Origin: Amblyomma americanum
Taxonomy: Eukaryota; Arthropoda; Arachnida; Ixodida; Ixodidae
DNA length: 64,000 nt
Reading direction: 5' to 3'
Assembly (NCBI RefSeq): GCF_052857255.1
Contig: NC_135497.1
Span: forward strand, 181,073,478 to 181,137,477
Below are positions 20,536 to 30,463 of this stretch, in pieces; position 1 is the first letter of the stretch; the number at the start of each line of letters is the position of its first letter. A program made the position numbers and the translations under genes. The notes under the pieces were generated by a model. That model did not search any database and was not told the origin of the DNA. It was given only the letters and a program-made list of their open reading frames with translations.

Positions 20536-23347
20536 AAAATTGATACCAGAGCCAACTGTTGCGTCATGCTCGAAGTGTCACTCAGAAATATAACTACGAA
20601 GCCAGCATAAGACTGCTGCTCTACGCTACGGTCGTTTTTCGGACACATAGAAAAATCAGCGAAGAAGATTGAGCTTCAGGTCGCCAGTTCAGCGCAGTCT
20701 ACCACGGCGCTATTCTTTATCGTGAAACAAGAGTTCCTGTTACATTGAGTGGCAAGATGGCTGAACGCTTAGGGATGATAGGCGCATAAACACCGTGGGC
20801 GTCTTGGAAACTAAGAAAACCGTAGAAAAATTTGGAGATGTTTTCCAGAAGCTGGTAGAAATCAAAGACGTAGCCTACTACATGCAGCTGAAACCTCAAG
20901 TTCAAGGCGTTGTCAAGCCAGCGCGACGTATCGCCAGCGCCCTTCAGGAGTGCGTCCGAGCTAAGCTAGACCGGATGGAGCACGACGTCTTCGTTGCTAA
21001 AGTAACAGAACCGACTTCCTGGTGTAGTCACATGATTGTGGCAGTAAAGAAGGAAAAAGTACGCATATTCTTGGGCCCATATGAATTAAATCAGGCACTT
21101 CTGAGAGAGCACTATCACATGTCGACGCTAGAAGATATCCTACCGCGGCTGCACGGAGCGAAATTCTTTCCTGCTCTGGATGCATCGTCAGGATTCTGGC
21201 AGATTAAGTTGGGCGAGCCGAGCACTCGCTTGTGCACTCTGAGCACGCCCTACGGGAGATACAGATTCCTGCTCATGCCGTTCGGCATCGCTTCCGCGCG
21301 GAAAATTTTTCAGCGTGTGATGCACCAGGTACTGGAGGGCTTGAGGGGCATTGCCGTCGTTATGGACGACATATTGGTCTGGGGACAGTCGCCAGAGTAA
21401 CACGACAGAAATTTAGTAGCTTTGCTGTCCCGGTGTAGACAATGCAACCTGAAACTCAATAAGAACTGCAATTTCCTCCAGCCCAGAGTCCACTACATTG
21501 GCCACATTCTGACTCCATAGGGGCTGTGCCTGGACCTATAGCAGATTTGAAGACATCATGCAAGTCCCGCCGCCACAAAACCGTAAGGAACTGCAAGTTT
21601 TCCTCGGAAGGATCAACTTCGTGGCGCGGCTTGTCCCTAACATATCCTTGTTGTCAGCGCTGCTTCGCGAGCTGTTGAAAAAGGACGTGGCGTGGGTCTG
21701 GACAGACCAGAAAAAATAAAAGCTTTCGTCAGCTTCGAGCGACCCTCACATAGGCGCCAGTCCTTGAGTATTTTAATCAAGAGAAACCATTGACCTTGTC
21801 AGTAGACGCCAGTCAGTATGGAGTAGGAGCCGTTCTTCTAGAGGATGGGCAGCCAGTTGCCTACTCGTCCCGTTCACTAACGGAAGCACAGGAACGCTAC
21901 GCGCAGACCGAGAAGGAAACATTGCCAATTGTTCATGTTTGCACCAAATTTCATGACTATATCTTCGGGTAGTCGGAGGTTACCGTCGAGTCGGATCACA
22001 GGCCTCTGGAATCTATTCAAAATCTACTTTGTGAATGCCCGCTACGATTGCAGCGCATGAGGATTGTTTTTCAAAGATTCCCAATCAAGGCGACGTACAA
22101 ACCAGGCAAGGAATTGTTTCTTGCTGATGCGCTTTCTCGCTTCCCGAGTGCTACGGAACTAACCGACGAGGCAGAACAATTTCAAGTCTGCGTTATTTCT
22201 TCGCTTCCTGTGTCAGACCAGCAGCTCGAGAGTATTTGGAACGAAACTAACCAAGATGCTAGTATATGGCTGAACTGCGCCATTACTCGAGCACAGATTG
22301 GCCGGAAACAAAGAACCATGTGCTGCATGCCCTGCGTCCATACTGGTGTTACCGCAACGAGCTGCACGTTGAGGAAGGTCTGCTACTCAGAGCCAACACA
22401 ATAGTAATTCCTCCTGCCAAGCGACCGGAAATTCTGCGCTTGCTACACACCGCACATGGAGGCGAAGAAAAAATGAATATGAGAGCTAGAGAAGCAATGT
22501 TCTGCCCCGGCATGAACGCAGACATCTTACCTCTAGCTAAATCATGTGCAGCGTGCGGAAAGTGCAAGCCCAGGAATACTAGACTGCCTATGCTGAGCCA
22601 CGAGATACCAGGCCTGCCATGGCAAATAGTACGGCTCGATATTTCCCACCACGATGAACAGTCCTACCTAATCCCCGTGGATTTCTACACGTTCTTTTTC
22701 GAGGTTCAAAAGCTACGTCCGACAACAGCGGCAGCGGTAAACAACGCGTACATGCTTGTCTTCGCGACTCATGTAATCCTGGCAAAGCTGTGCCGTGATA
22801 ACCGCCAACCTTTCAACAGCGCGTGTTTCCGCTCTTTTGCTGCGCAGCTCGGAATTGGACACGTAACTTCAAGCCCGTACTATTCTCGTGGTAAAGGCTT
22901 GGCGGAGCGTGCAGTGCAGGAGGCGAAAAAACTGCTACCGAAGTGTCCTTTCGGAACCCTGGAATTTTACAGCTGGAGAGGCGAAACATGCCAAGGGACG
23001 AGTAACTGAAGTTGCCCGTTAAAAGGTTGATGGACCGCCAAACAAGGACGCAGTGGCCGGTTCTCACCCCCCCCCCCCCCCCCCCCCTAAGACCGCAGAC
23101 TGTGCCACCACAATCCGCTCGCAATCGCCTTCAGGAAATAAGAGAAAAGCAGCGGGTCTTCTACATCCGGACGGGTAAGCGTCTACCACATCTTCGCAGC
23201 GGGTGTCCAGTATCAGTGTACGACACCATATGCAGAGCCTGGTCGCCAGGTGTAGTCGTAGGCCCTGCAGGCACACCTGGGTCGTACACTCTACTTACAG
23301 AGAGCGGACAAGAGCTGTGGCGCACCAGGGAGCATATCAGTTCCTAA
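20536..23347 (+). pseudogene. Ty3-type pol (protease, RT, RNase H, integrase), broken
   Basis: The protease remnant after the gag stop has IDTRAN where DTGAN is usual. The RT is open at 20795-21400: LDASSGFWQIKL, PFGIASA and VMDDILVWG, the last being the catalytic box with M-D-D. RNase H at 21790-21970 reads LSVDASQYGVGAVL. The integrase at 22266-23009 has a zinc segment (CAACGKCKP), an Asp in IVRLDIS, RDNRQPF where SDNGPQF is expected, and GLAERAVQ with the Glu. A C-terminal GPY-like segment ends at 23347. Stops at 21400, 21972 and 23009, frameshifts and a C-run make it inactive. Confidence 0.85.
23069..23087 (+). repeat. C homopolymer inside integrase C-terminus
   Basis: About 19 consecutive C lie within the integrase C-terminal reading frame, between the QWPV and LRPQTV stretches. 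This probably expanded after the element died. Confidence 0.85.
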
Positions 23348-23557
23348 GAAATGCAACCTACGTCGCAACCTGAAGCGGCAGTTTCTGCGGAGTATGTATC
23401 CCACCCTTACCAGATGACGGAGCTACAACCTGAGGGCATTCTTCGTAGAAGTGACCATCTGCGTAGACCGCCACAACGTTACCCCCTGCCAGAGAGACCG
23501 CAGCATTAAGTCACTGACATGTGAATTTGTAAAATTTTCCCCTGTTTGTTTTCTCTT

Positions 23558-23572
23558 CGAAAAGAAGGAAGA
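23558..23572 (+). promoter_or_regulatory. polypurine tract
   Basis: GAAAAGAAGGAAGA lies immediately upstream of the 3' LTR at 23573, the expected plus-strand primer site. Confidence 0.75.
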
Positions 23573-23711
23573 TGAAAGTATGCGCTCTGTCGTGTTAACA
23601 CGTGCCCTTACGGTACGAAGTGCGCATGCTGAAGTTTGTACCTGTCCTTATATAAGCAGCCCCTTGTCTGATAATAAACACACTTTGTTCTCTGCCTCGC
23701 GACCGTTCACA
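23573..23711 (+). repeat. 3' LTR
   Basis: Starts TGAAAGTATGCGC and ends CGACCGTTCACA, 139 bp. It differs from the 5' LTR at scattered positions (for example TGAAAG versus TGTAAG, and CTCTGTCG versus CACTGTCA), indicating time since insertion or origin from different copies. Confidence 0.9.
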
Positions 23712-23714
23712 GAA

Positions 23715-24757
23715 AGTAACTGGCAGTGGATGAAAGAATTACCTATGAAGGGAAGGGTGGTGATAAAGCTTATGGAAAAGTGATAGGCGGGAAATTTTAT
23801 GGCGCAGTGCTAAGTTTTCTAACTCTGCTTTAGACTTCAATGAGGTGACGCTGGTGTAACATGAATAATCAGAAAAGAAGAATCGCGCAGCACGGTTTTG
23901 CAAGGCTTCAATGTTACTGATGATATAAGTCTGATGACAATCCCAAATGGCAGACGCGTATTAAAGTTTCGGACGCATTAATGTGGTGTACGCTAGTTTT
24001 TGTTTTTGTTCACATGGGTTGCGTCCTCTTTTAAATTATGTTTGAGAAGACGAAAGTACGATTAGCGGAGGCAAGATTGAGATTAATATGATAATTCCAT
24101 TATAAGTTGGACTGAATGTTAATACCAAGATACTTGTAACTTCTGGTCAATTCTACAATATTGCTATCAAGACAGTAGGGAGTAGGAATACGTGGCTTGC
24201 TGGTGAAAGAGATGACCTTAGATTTGGAAATATTTAATGGCAATAACCAATAAGAACACCATGTGCTTATCGCTTCTAGATCAAAATACAGTAATTGGTT
24301 GTCAGTGCTTCAGGTTATACATCGATAAAGCACACAATCGTTAGCACATAGTCTGATTATAGACGTCACGTAACTGGGCATATCATTAATATAGATTAGA
24401 AAAAGTAGTGTCTTCCAGGCGTAGCATTAGCATAACATGAGTGCAAGTTGTTAACTGATGTGAACTAGATTCCAGGTGAGAGGAAATCTGCTATCTATGC
24501 AATAATATTAGGGTGAATGTTCAGTTGTGAAAGTTTAAGTAACAATGTTTGGTGAGGAACGCGATCAAATGCTTTAGAAAAAAAAAATATTGCGCCGACT
24601 TGAAAACCAGCGGCAGTCAGTGCATGTATGTCGTTAATAAAACTGGCAAGTTGGGCGTCGCATGAATAGCCTTTGTGGAAACCGTGCTGATGATCAAAGA
24701 TAATGTTATGATCTTCAAGGTAGTTGATGACCGGAGTATGTTCAATATTTACTGTAT
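23715..24757 (-). mobile_element. decayed CR1-like LINE, RT part
   Basis: Minus-strand fragments in several frames: HTPVINYLEDHNIIF, QHGFHKGYSC, FFSKAFDRVPH, IRLCANDCVLY (catalytic FADD degraded to CAND), SYKYLGINI, SAIWDCHQTYIISNIEALQ and HKISRLSLFHKLYHHPS. No long frame remains. It is related to the 2A-bearing LINE at 12-16 kb (RLFADDCVLY, YKYLGVYL) but is much older. Its 3' end abuts the Ty3 LTR exactly at 23711. Confidence 0.75.
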
Positions 24758-25196
24758 TTACTGGTCATTATCTTTATTTTCTTTTGATGTAAGGCATCGG
24801 TCTAATAGCCGAACCAAGCTGGCGTTGATTTCATTGCCCCCTTGCGTCATGCGTAGCATCTTCTTCCTAAATTTGCGGGCCCTTTTCTCGTCTTTCATTG
24901 CCTGCGCAGCTTCTTTATGAAGCGCAAGTAGTTGGTGTACAACTTAACTGTTGTCCCGCTTGTGTCGGCCTCCAGTTCCTGTGCCACCAACATTTGCTCG
25001 GCTGCTGCAGCCCATGGTACCCCTGCTACTGGGTAGCACAGCCAGGGGAAATGGGCTCATGCACTGCAGCAGGGGTGGTACTAATCTGTGTGTCTGCAGT
25101 GCCGAGGAGTTGCGGGTCCATTGTGTCTACGAGGGGCCCGTCTTCCCCTGTCGCGAGCACCTCGGCATGGTCTTGTGCCTCGGTGACAACTGGCAG
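24758..25196 (-). pseudogene. Myb/SANT-like gene, second exon (broken)
   Basis: Begins after a good minus-strand acceptor (TCGTATGCAG|CTGCC). The first frame reads LPVVTEAQDHAEVLATGEDG and stops at TAG near 25010. The C-terminal helical segment is in another frame, after a TAA near 24947: LLALHKEAAQAMKDEKRARK, then INASLVRLLDRCL, ending TAA 24760-24758. Basic C-terminal helices like this are typical of tick genes with an N-terminal Myb/SANT-like domain. I pair it with the exon at 27543-27293. Lesions: one frameshift and two stops. The decayed LINE begins at its end. Confidence 0.5.
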
Positions 25197-25439
25197 CTGC
25201 ATACGACAAAATATAGTATATTGCATATTTCATCTTCCCAGGTGAGGGGTCAAAGTTGCCCTAATAGTATGCAATCAGCTGCCCCGACCTATGCCGGCCA
25301 AAACAAAGGGACAGTTCAAGACTTTTATTTGCATATCACTGCATAGATATATTATTTAACAATACAGTCTAGTAAGCTGAGCACTCAAAAGCAATAATGA
25401 AAAGCATGTTTAAAATGACTGAGACATCGAGAGTGTCAT

Positions 25440-25880
25440 TGGTGAGATATAACCAGTCTTGTGCACGTTGCATAAAATAAGTAACCGATTACAATTACAA
25501 TCACTCCATCTCAAATGTAACTGATTACAGTGGTCAACTACCGCCCCAGAAAAGTAACTAAATAATTACAGAACAATTGATTACAACTGGCACCAGCTAC
25601 GCCAGGAACGAATAGCGTGGAAAGCGCAACACGCCAGGCAGCCATGCGCACCTTGGTGCGCGGCCGAACTATATATCGCAATCATATTGTCACGGATTCT
25701 TTGCCCCGGTAGCTTTTTTTTGCAAATAAGTAATTGACTACCGGTAATCGATTACAGAACAGAATAACTGTATAACCCGAAACATACAGTCTGAAAAAGT
25801 AATCAATTGATTACAAGATACATAAAAATGTAATCAATTATAAGTAATTGATTACAAGTAATCAATTACGTACAACTCTG
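25440..25880. repeat. cluster of ATTAC palindromes
   Basis: Dense copies of GTAAT/ATTAC in both orientations. They include GTAATCGATTAC at 25744-25755 and the perfect 16-base palindrome GTAATCAATTGATTAC at 25799-25814, followed by inverted copies up to about 25870. Arrays of this type occur near the ends of some animal DNA transposons. I cannot assign a family. Confidence 0.6.
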
Positions 25881-26960
25881 TATACTACCTTGGCAACAGG
25901 CCAAACTAATGAACCAAATAAGATAGAGATGAGGTGGGAACTCCAGTATGAAACTTTGGTTTGAACAGGCGTGGGTTAAGAACCTTTTGTTCGCCCTTAC
26001 CTGACAACCATGGTTGTACAAGTGTCATTTTTTTTCTGTGCAACCTCTTCCCTCTCTTTTCTACTCATTTCTCTAATATCCGCAGCTGGCCTGTGATGAA
26101 ACTCCACAGTGCCTGAGCCGTCTAATAACGAGTAATGTTTGAAATTGCAAATTGCCTCCAAACTGTCCTCGACCCGCCCATCATCATTGATGCGTAGACT
26201 GCCGAGAAAACTGCGCAGCTGCCAGTAAAACTGCCGTGGGACACCAGGAGAGCCAGTGGCAGTTCCAGTTCGTCTGAGCTGCCTGGAAAGATGGAAATGA
26301 TTTCAATATTAAATGAGCCCTTGGTGATCTCTTCAGGCCATCAAACTTCCTGTGAACACTAGAATTAAGCCAAATGTTACATAAAATTTCAGGTACCAAC
26401 TGGCAGGTACTGGCGAAAATGTCACTTAACGGCACCAGTTGGAGGTTTTCAAGTGACTGGTTCAGCTGGTAGCATTCTAGCAATATATGCGTAGTAGGCC
26501 AGTGAGGTCTACAGGTATATATTTAAAAAAATCGAGAAATTTGCTTAACGGTTACCTTAGCTGGTAGCCAGAAGTACCCGAACACTAGAGAAAGACACCG
26601 TAACCCAGGAAAAAAAAGTGAAATTTTCAAGGACGTGTATTCGGTTCTGCATACAATGCTTACACTGAAGTGAAAGTTGATTGACTGAGAATTTTGCCTG
26701 CCAGTCAATCAATGTAAGCTAAATAGGAGATAAGTAATGATCACTGCGCTTCTGTGCTGTAGTTATGCGTGCTGACGGCTGTGTGGCAACGTCAGTAGTA
26801 TGGCGCTGTCAGTTTGCAAACAAAAGCTTTTAACGACAACGGTTACAGTGAAAATGAGAAAGAAGTAGTTCGGATGTATAGCGGTGCATGCACGCGTACA
26901 CAAACCAAGACGAAAAGGTGCTTTTCTTTTTTATTAACTGAGTACAGGTGAATAGCCACC
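25881..26960. other. no gene recognised
   Basis: AT-rich. It has a minus-strand open stretch at 26184-26483 rich in repeats of CAGTT/AACTG words, but no domain is recognisable. This probably lies within the intron of the Myb/SANT-like pseudogene. Confidence 0.45.
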
Positions 26961-26967
26961 CGATTCT

Positions 26968-26999
26968 TGGCCGATCCCCCAGTGTGGGTATGTGCCATC
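26968..26999 (-). repeat. short dispersed repeat, copy 1
   Basis: On the minus strand: ATGGCACATACCCAC followed by GGGGGATCGGCCA. The same words are at 29168-29202 and 54966-55000 on the plus strand. Confidence 0.6.
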
Positions 27000-27292
27000 T
27001 TTTGATAGGCTAACAACAACTACTACGCAGATTACGAAAAAAAAACGAACAGACTGGCGCTCTGTTTCAAGTGCAACATACGCTGCTCCTGTCCCAAGGC
27101 CTTCGTTGTTGAGTTCTAATATGAGTACATAACTGAAACATCTTGGGCGCTCGCGAGGTAAACAATACGTGACGACGGCGAAAAGTTTGCACGTTGCTGA
27201 ACCAACACACTGCTGTTGCACATGTGAGGCTGACGTCGAGCCATGAAAATAGCGCTAGATGAGCAATCCAATGGGAGAAAAAAAGGTAGCAC

Positions 27293-27543
27293 TTTCCGGT
27301 ATTTTTGTTGAGATTGTCCATTTTTTGCTTCACCTGCTGTGCAGTGTAGGGGCCTTCGCCCGGCGCTAGACCGGCGTTCAGCTCTGCCGCTATGGCAGCG
27401 TATATAAGCGCATTGCGCGTATTCCCACGCAGAGCGGGTAGCTGGTCCTCCCAGATAAGAATCAAAGCCGCTGTTGTCACATCAGGCCAGTTGACATGCC
27501 TCTGGGAGGACGATTCCTGCGATACCGCTGCTGCTACCGCCAT
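27293..27543 (-). pseudogene. Myb/SANT-like DNA-binding domain exon
   Basis: ATG at 27543. The frame encodes a trihelix/Myb-SANT-like domain: NWPDVTTAALILIWEDQLP, RNALIYAAIAAELNA, TAQQVKQKMDNLNK. A donor GT lies at 27292-27291 after CGGAAA. The last codons read NKNTG. One extra base in the A5 run would give the usual NKKYR and a phase-0 junction to the exon at 25196, so a one-base deletion in the homopolymer is likely. Just upstream on the minus strand is CAAAATGGCGGC, a YY1-type motif often seen at promoters, containing an out-of-frame ATG. Its role would be DNA binding; its targets are unknown. Confidence 0.6.
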
Positions 27544-27559
27544 GCCTTCACGGGCGCCG

Positions 27560-27572
27560 CCATTTTGTCGGT
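27560..27572 (-). promoter_or_regulatory. YY1-type motif (AAAATGGCGGC) upstream of the Myb/SANT-like start
   Basis: The plus strand reads GCCGCCATTTT, the minus strand AAAATGGCGGC, about 20 bases before the start codon at 27543. This motif marks many metazoan core promoters. Its ATG opens a nine-codon out-of-frame uORF. Confidence 0.45.
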
Positions 27573-27699
27573 TTAGCGCAAATGGAAGTTGCCAGCTCTG
27601 TTTACAGTAACTGCGGTTAGTGGCGTAACTATCATTTGGATTTCTGTGTGAGAGCGGCTAACTGTAGTTAAGGGTAACCACAGTTTACTTAACCACGGT

Positions 27700-27885
27700 T
27701 AAAGGGGTCCGTGTAAATGCAGTATTAGGCGCTGAACCGCTAACCAACGTATTCGGTGGCGGCCTCTATGGGAGCCACTGAAACCCCCGCACTGAATATA
27801 AAAAACAACTTTGGCGAGGCTGGGAATCGAACCAAGGCCTTTGGCGTTTGTGGCGGACTCTACCACTCCGACACGATGGCTCTTT
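27700..27885 (-). mobile_element. tRNA-derived SINE, second family
   Basis: Minus-strand head: box A TGTCGGAGTGGTAGAGTC (about 27875-27858) and box B GGTTCGATTCCC (27833-27822), followed by a non-tRNA body. The body differs from the Ruka-like family. The head is too degenerate for a functional tRNA. Confidence 0.65.
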
Positions 27886-27984
27886 CTTCTTTTATTACAT
27901 GGAAATAGCGCCGAAAATAAAAGTCTAAGCACGCTTACGCCACAAAACACCAGGTCACCCTAACTCTACTCTACCCAAAACATC

Positions 27985-28970
27985 AAAAGTCTGGGAGGCA
28001 CACACATGCATCCAAATAGGGGAGCAAGCTAGTCGGCTCTGGTAAGGCAGCATATAATCCCCGCACCAAAGCGCATTGTTCACGAAACAAAGATTTAGAC
28101 GACCATGGTGATTCGGCATGGCGGTCCATCATGCGGCTCTTCCAGAGGCTAAATAGTTCCAGTAACATAAATAGATCATATGGCACAACCCAGTTTTTTT
28201 CTCTACCGGCAAAAAACGGATATTGTAGGGTGTGATGTCAATGTCCTTAATTGTTCGTTGTAAAATGTCCCAGAAGAATATAGCAACAATGCACAGAACA
28301 AAAAAATGGTCATTTGTCTCTGGTGTATTGCACAGGTGGCAATTCACTGCCCGTGGCAAAAGCATCTCTTTAGCCTGAAACCATGCCTTCACAGGCAGCG
28401 TGGATGTGTGCAGTTTAAAGAAGAATGTTCTTGCGGCAGAAGAAATGCACATTCGCCTAACACGTTTTAAAACACTGGTGTCAAGAAACTCCAGGAAAGG
28501 CTGACGATACAACGGTACAGGGAACAAATAGGTACTCTGTAAGTTCCAGAGTCATCTGCCTTCTTGAGAGGCTATACAGGTAATCTAAAGAAAAGTGCAC
28601 AGTGAGGAAATTGAAGGTGTCAGCAACTTCCTTAAGGAATATCATAAAGGCCCCTGACGAGTGTGTCCCATCCGTGCGCATAGGAAAGGCAAATGAGCAT
28701 TGAGACGCCTAATAAGCACAGCAGCTAAAGAGGGTGGTTTGACAATTTGAAGAAGAAAAAACGCGAAACAAGTTGATGCACGAATAAGTGAACAAAGTCG
28801 ATTCCACCAGACACTAGAGAAAGAAATAGGTTATTGCGACGCATGGGTTCCCATTGCGAACGCCATACGAATGTAGCAAATATTCTCTGCATCACCTGCA
28901 CTCTCTTTCTCGCACAGTGTAGAACCTGCAACACATCGCCATCAGGCCTAAGGACAGATCTCGAACTCAA
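27985..28970 (-). mobile_element. L1-like LINE, 3' part of ORF2
   Basis: Frames on the minus strand: RIFATFVWRSQWEPMRRNN and GGIDFVHLFVH (28970-28725), then KAWFQAKEMLLPRAVNC with CHLCNTPETNDHFFVLC (28527-28129). The latter is a zinc-binding domain found C-terminal to RTs of L1-like elements. A last stretch at 28186-27983 reads LWKSRMMDRHAESPW. Two frameshifts separate them. The RT core is absent. It is unrelated to the I-type and CR1-like LINEs in the window. Confidence 0.75.
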
Positions 28971-29167
28971 TTCATTAGGGAAAAAAACTGGTTGCCCAAT
29001 TCCTCAACACACCACGAACTCAAAAATCTCCTTCAGAGAGATGTGAAATAAAAGCACGGGAAAATATTGCGAAGCAGCAAATAACAATATTCACTTAGCT
29101 TTGTGTGTCCAGGACCTGAGTGTTTGAACAACCGGCTGCCGCACCAGTCGTTGTTGCCTGAAAGATG

Positions 29168-29202
29168 ATGGCACATACCCACGGTGGGGGATTGGCCAGG
29201 GT
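29168..29202 (+). repeat. short dispersed repeat, copy 2
   Basis: ATGGCACATACCCACGG, then GGGGGATTGGCCAGGGT. The same sequence is seen at 26968-26999 (minus) and 54966-55000. Confidence 0.6.
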
Positions 29203-29594
29203 TTGGTGCAGATCCAGACAGGGAAGGTCTAATCAAAGTGAATCTCAAACGGCTTATCAAATAGGATGATTGTGAGTGAAAACGAAATCCTTAATTTGAT
29301 TGAACATGAGGAAATCGAATTGGAAATCAAGGAAACAAAGCGGTGCGAGTAGAATTACTAAATTTTGAGGATTGATAAGAAAGGAAGTCAGTCAACTACA
29401 GTTGCGTCTTCTCGCTCTCTGGTCCCTTCGCAGACTGGCTAAATACGTGGGCGAGTGTCACGTGATTATGCTCACGTGCGGTTGGCGCGCCTAAAACAAG
29501 AAAATAAAAGACGAAGTCTTACATGTGTTCTGTCTTCGCACAGACGCGCGCCGGGATACCGCGGTTTGGTTTAAAACCAAGTATTATTTTTATT
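29203..29594. other. no gene recognised
   Basis: No domain or repeat recognised. The stretch precedes the SINE cluster. Confidence 0.45.
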
Positions 29595-29812
29595 AAACGC
29601 AAATGTGCCCGTGTGCTGTGCGATGTCAGTGCGTGTTAAAGATTCCCAGGTGGTCGATATTATTCCGGAGCCCTCCACTGCAGCACCTCTTTCTTCATTT
29701 CTTCTCTCAGTCCCTCCTTTATCTCTTCCCTTACTGCGCGGTTGAGGTGTACCCCGGGATGTGTAAGGCAGATACCTCCATTTCCTTTCCCCAAAACCAA
29801 TTATTATTATTA
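29595..29812 (+). mobile_element. Ruka-like SINE, 5'-truncated
   Basis: Starts in the body (GTGCCCGTGTGCTGTGCGAT), continues with CCAGGTGGTCGATATTATTC and ends CCCCAAAACCAATTATTATT. The tRNA head is missing. It is tail-to-tail with the next copy. Confidence 0.85.
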
Positions 29813-30117
29813 AAATCTCAAAGGAAATGCGCAGTATCTGTCTCACTTATCTATGCAGACAGCTGAACCGCGTCGTAAGGGAAGGGATAAAGGAGGGACG
29901 AGAGAAGAAAGGAAAAAAGAGGTGCCCTAGTCGAGGGCTCCGAAATAATTTCGACCACCTGGGAATCCTAAACGTGCACTGACATCGCACAGCACATGGA
30001 CACATTTGCGTTTCGCCAAATGTGCCACATCGAAACGCGGCCACTGTGGTCGGGTTCGAACGCGAGTACTCCGGATCAATAGCGGAGCGCGCTAACCACT
30101 GAGCCACTGCGGCGGGT
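29813..30117 (-). mobile_element. Ruka-like SINE, full length
   Basis: Minus-strand copy. The tRNA-like head at 30117-30045 has box A GTGGCTCAGTGGTTAGCG and box B GGTTCG(A)AACG-type sequence, then the common body ending near 29813. A duplicated AATGTG-type segment near 30000-30030 interrupts the usual body. Confidence 0.85.
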
Positions 30118-30276
30118 AATGCCTGTTTCCATTTTGTCCTTTTTCCTATTGTTAGGTAGTAGATACGGGAGTGCTTACGTCATCCTCGGTATGGTGACCG
30201 TGGAAGTGATCCGCAGCGCCTCTCGCTCCTGTACACCTTTTTCATTGTTCGTAACCCGGATTACCATTAATGCTAA

Positions 30277-30463
30277 TAATAATAATAATTGGTTTTTGGT
30301 GAAAGGAAATGGCGCAGTATGTCTCATATATCGTTGGACACCTGAAGCGCGCCGTAAGGGAAGGAATAAAGGAGGGAGTGAAAGAAGAAAGGAAGAAAGA
30401 GGTGCAGTAGTGGAGGGCTCCGGAATAATTTTGGCCACGTGGGGATCTGTAACGTGCACTGAC
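30277..30463 (-). mobile_element. Ruka-like SINE, head missing
   Basis: Minus-strand copy with an (ATT)n tail at 30277-30290 and the body up to GTCAGTGCACGTTACAG. It stops at 30463, where the 3' end of the next LINE (CCACC repeats) begins. Confidence 0.85.

Larger units (their letters stand above)
19419..23711 (+). mobile_element. Ty3-type LTR retrotransposon, degenerate
   Basis: Two 139-bp LTRs enclose gag, protease, RT, RNase H and integrase in Ty3 order, 4,293 bp in all. The internal frames carry many stops and frameshifts. The bases flanking the LTRs are GTAAG on the left and GAAAG on the right. This is an imperfect candidate target duplication, and the two flanks belong to different LINEs. 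No envelope frame is seen between integrase and the 3' LTR. Confidence 0.9.

Noticed and set aside
18421..30290. CRISPR-like array
   Set aside because: Repeats are microsatellites and dispersed SINEs in a eukaryotic genome; no regular spacer structure.
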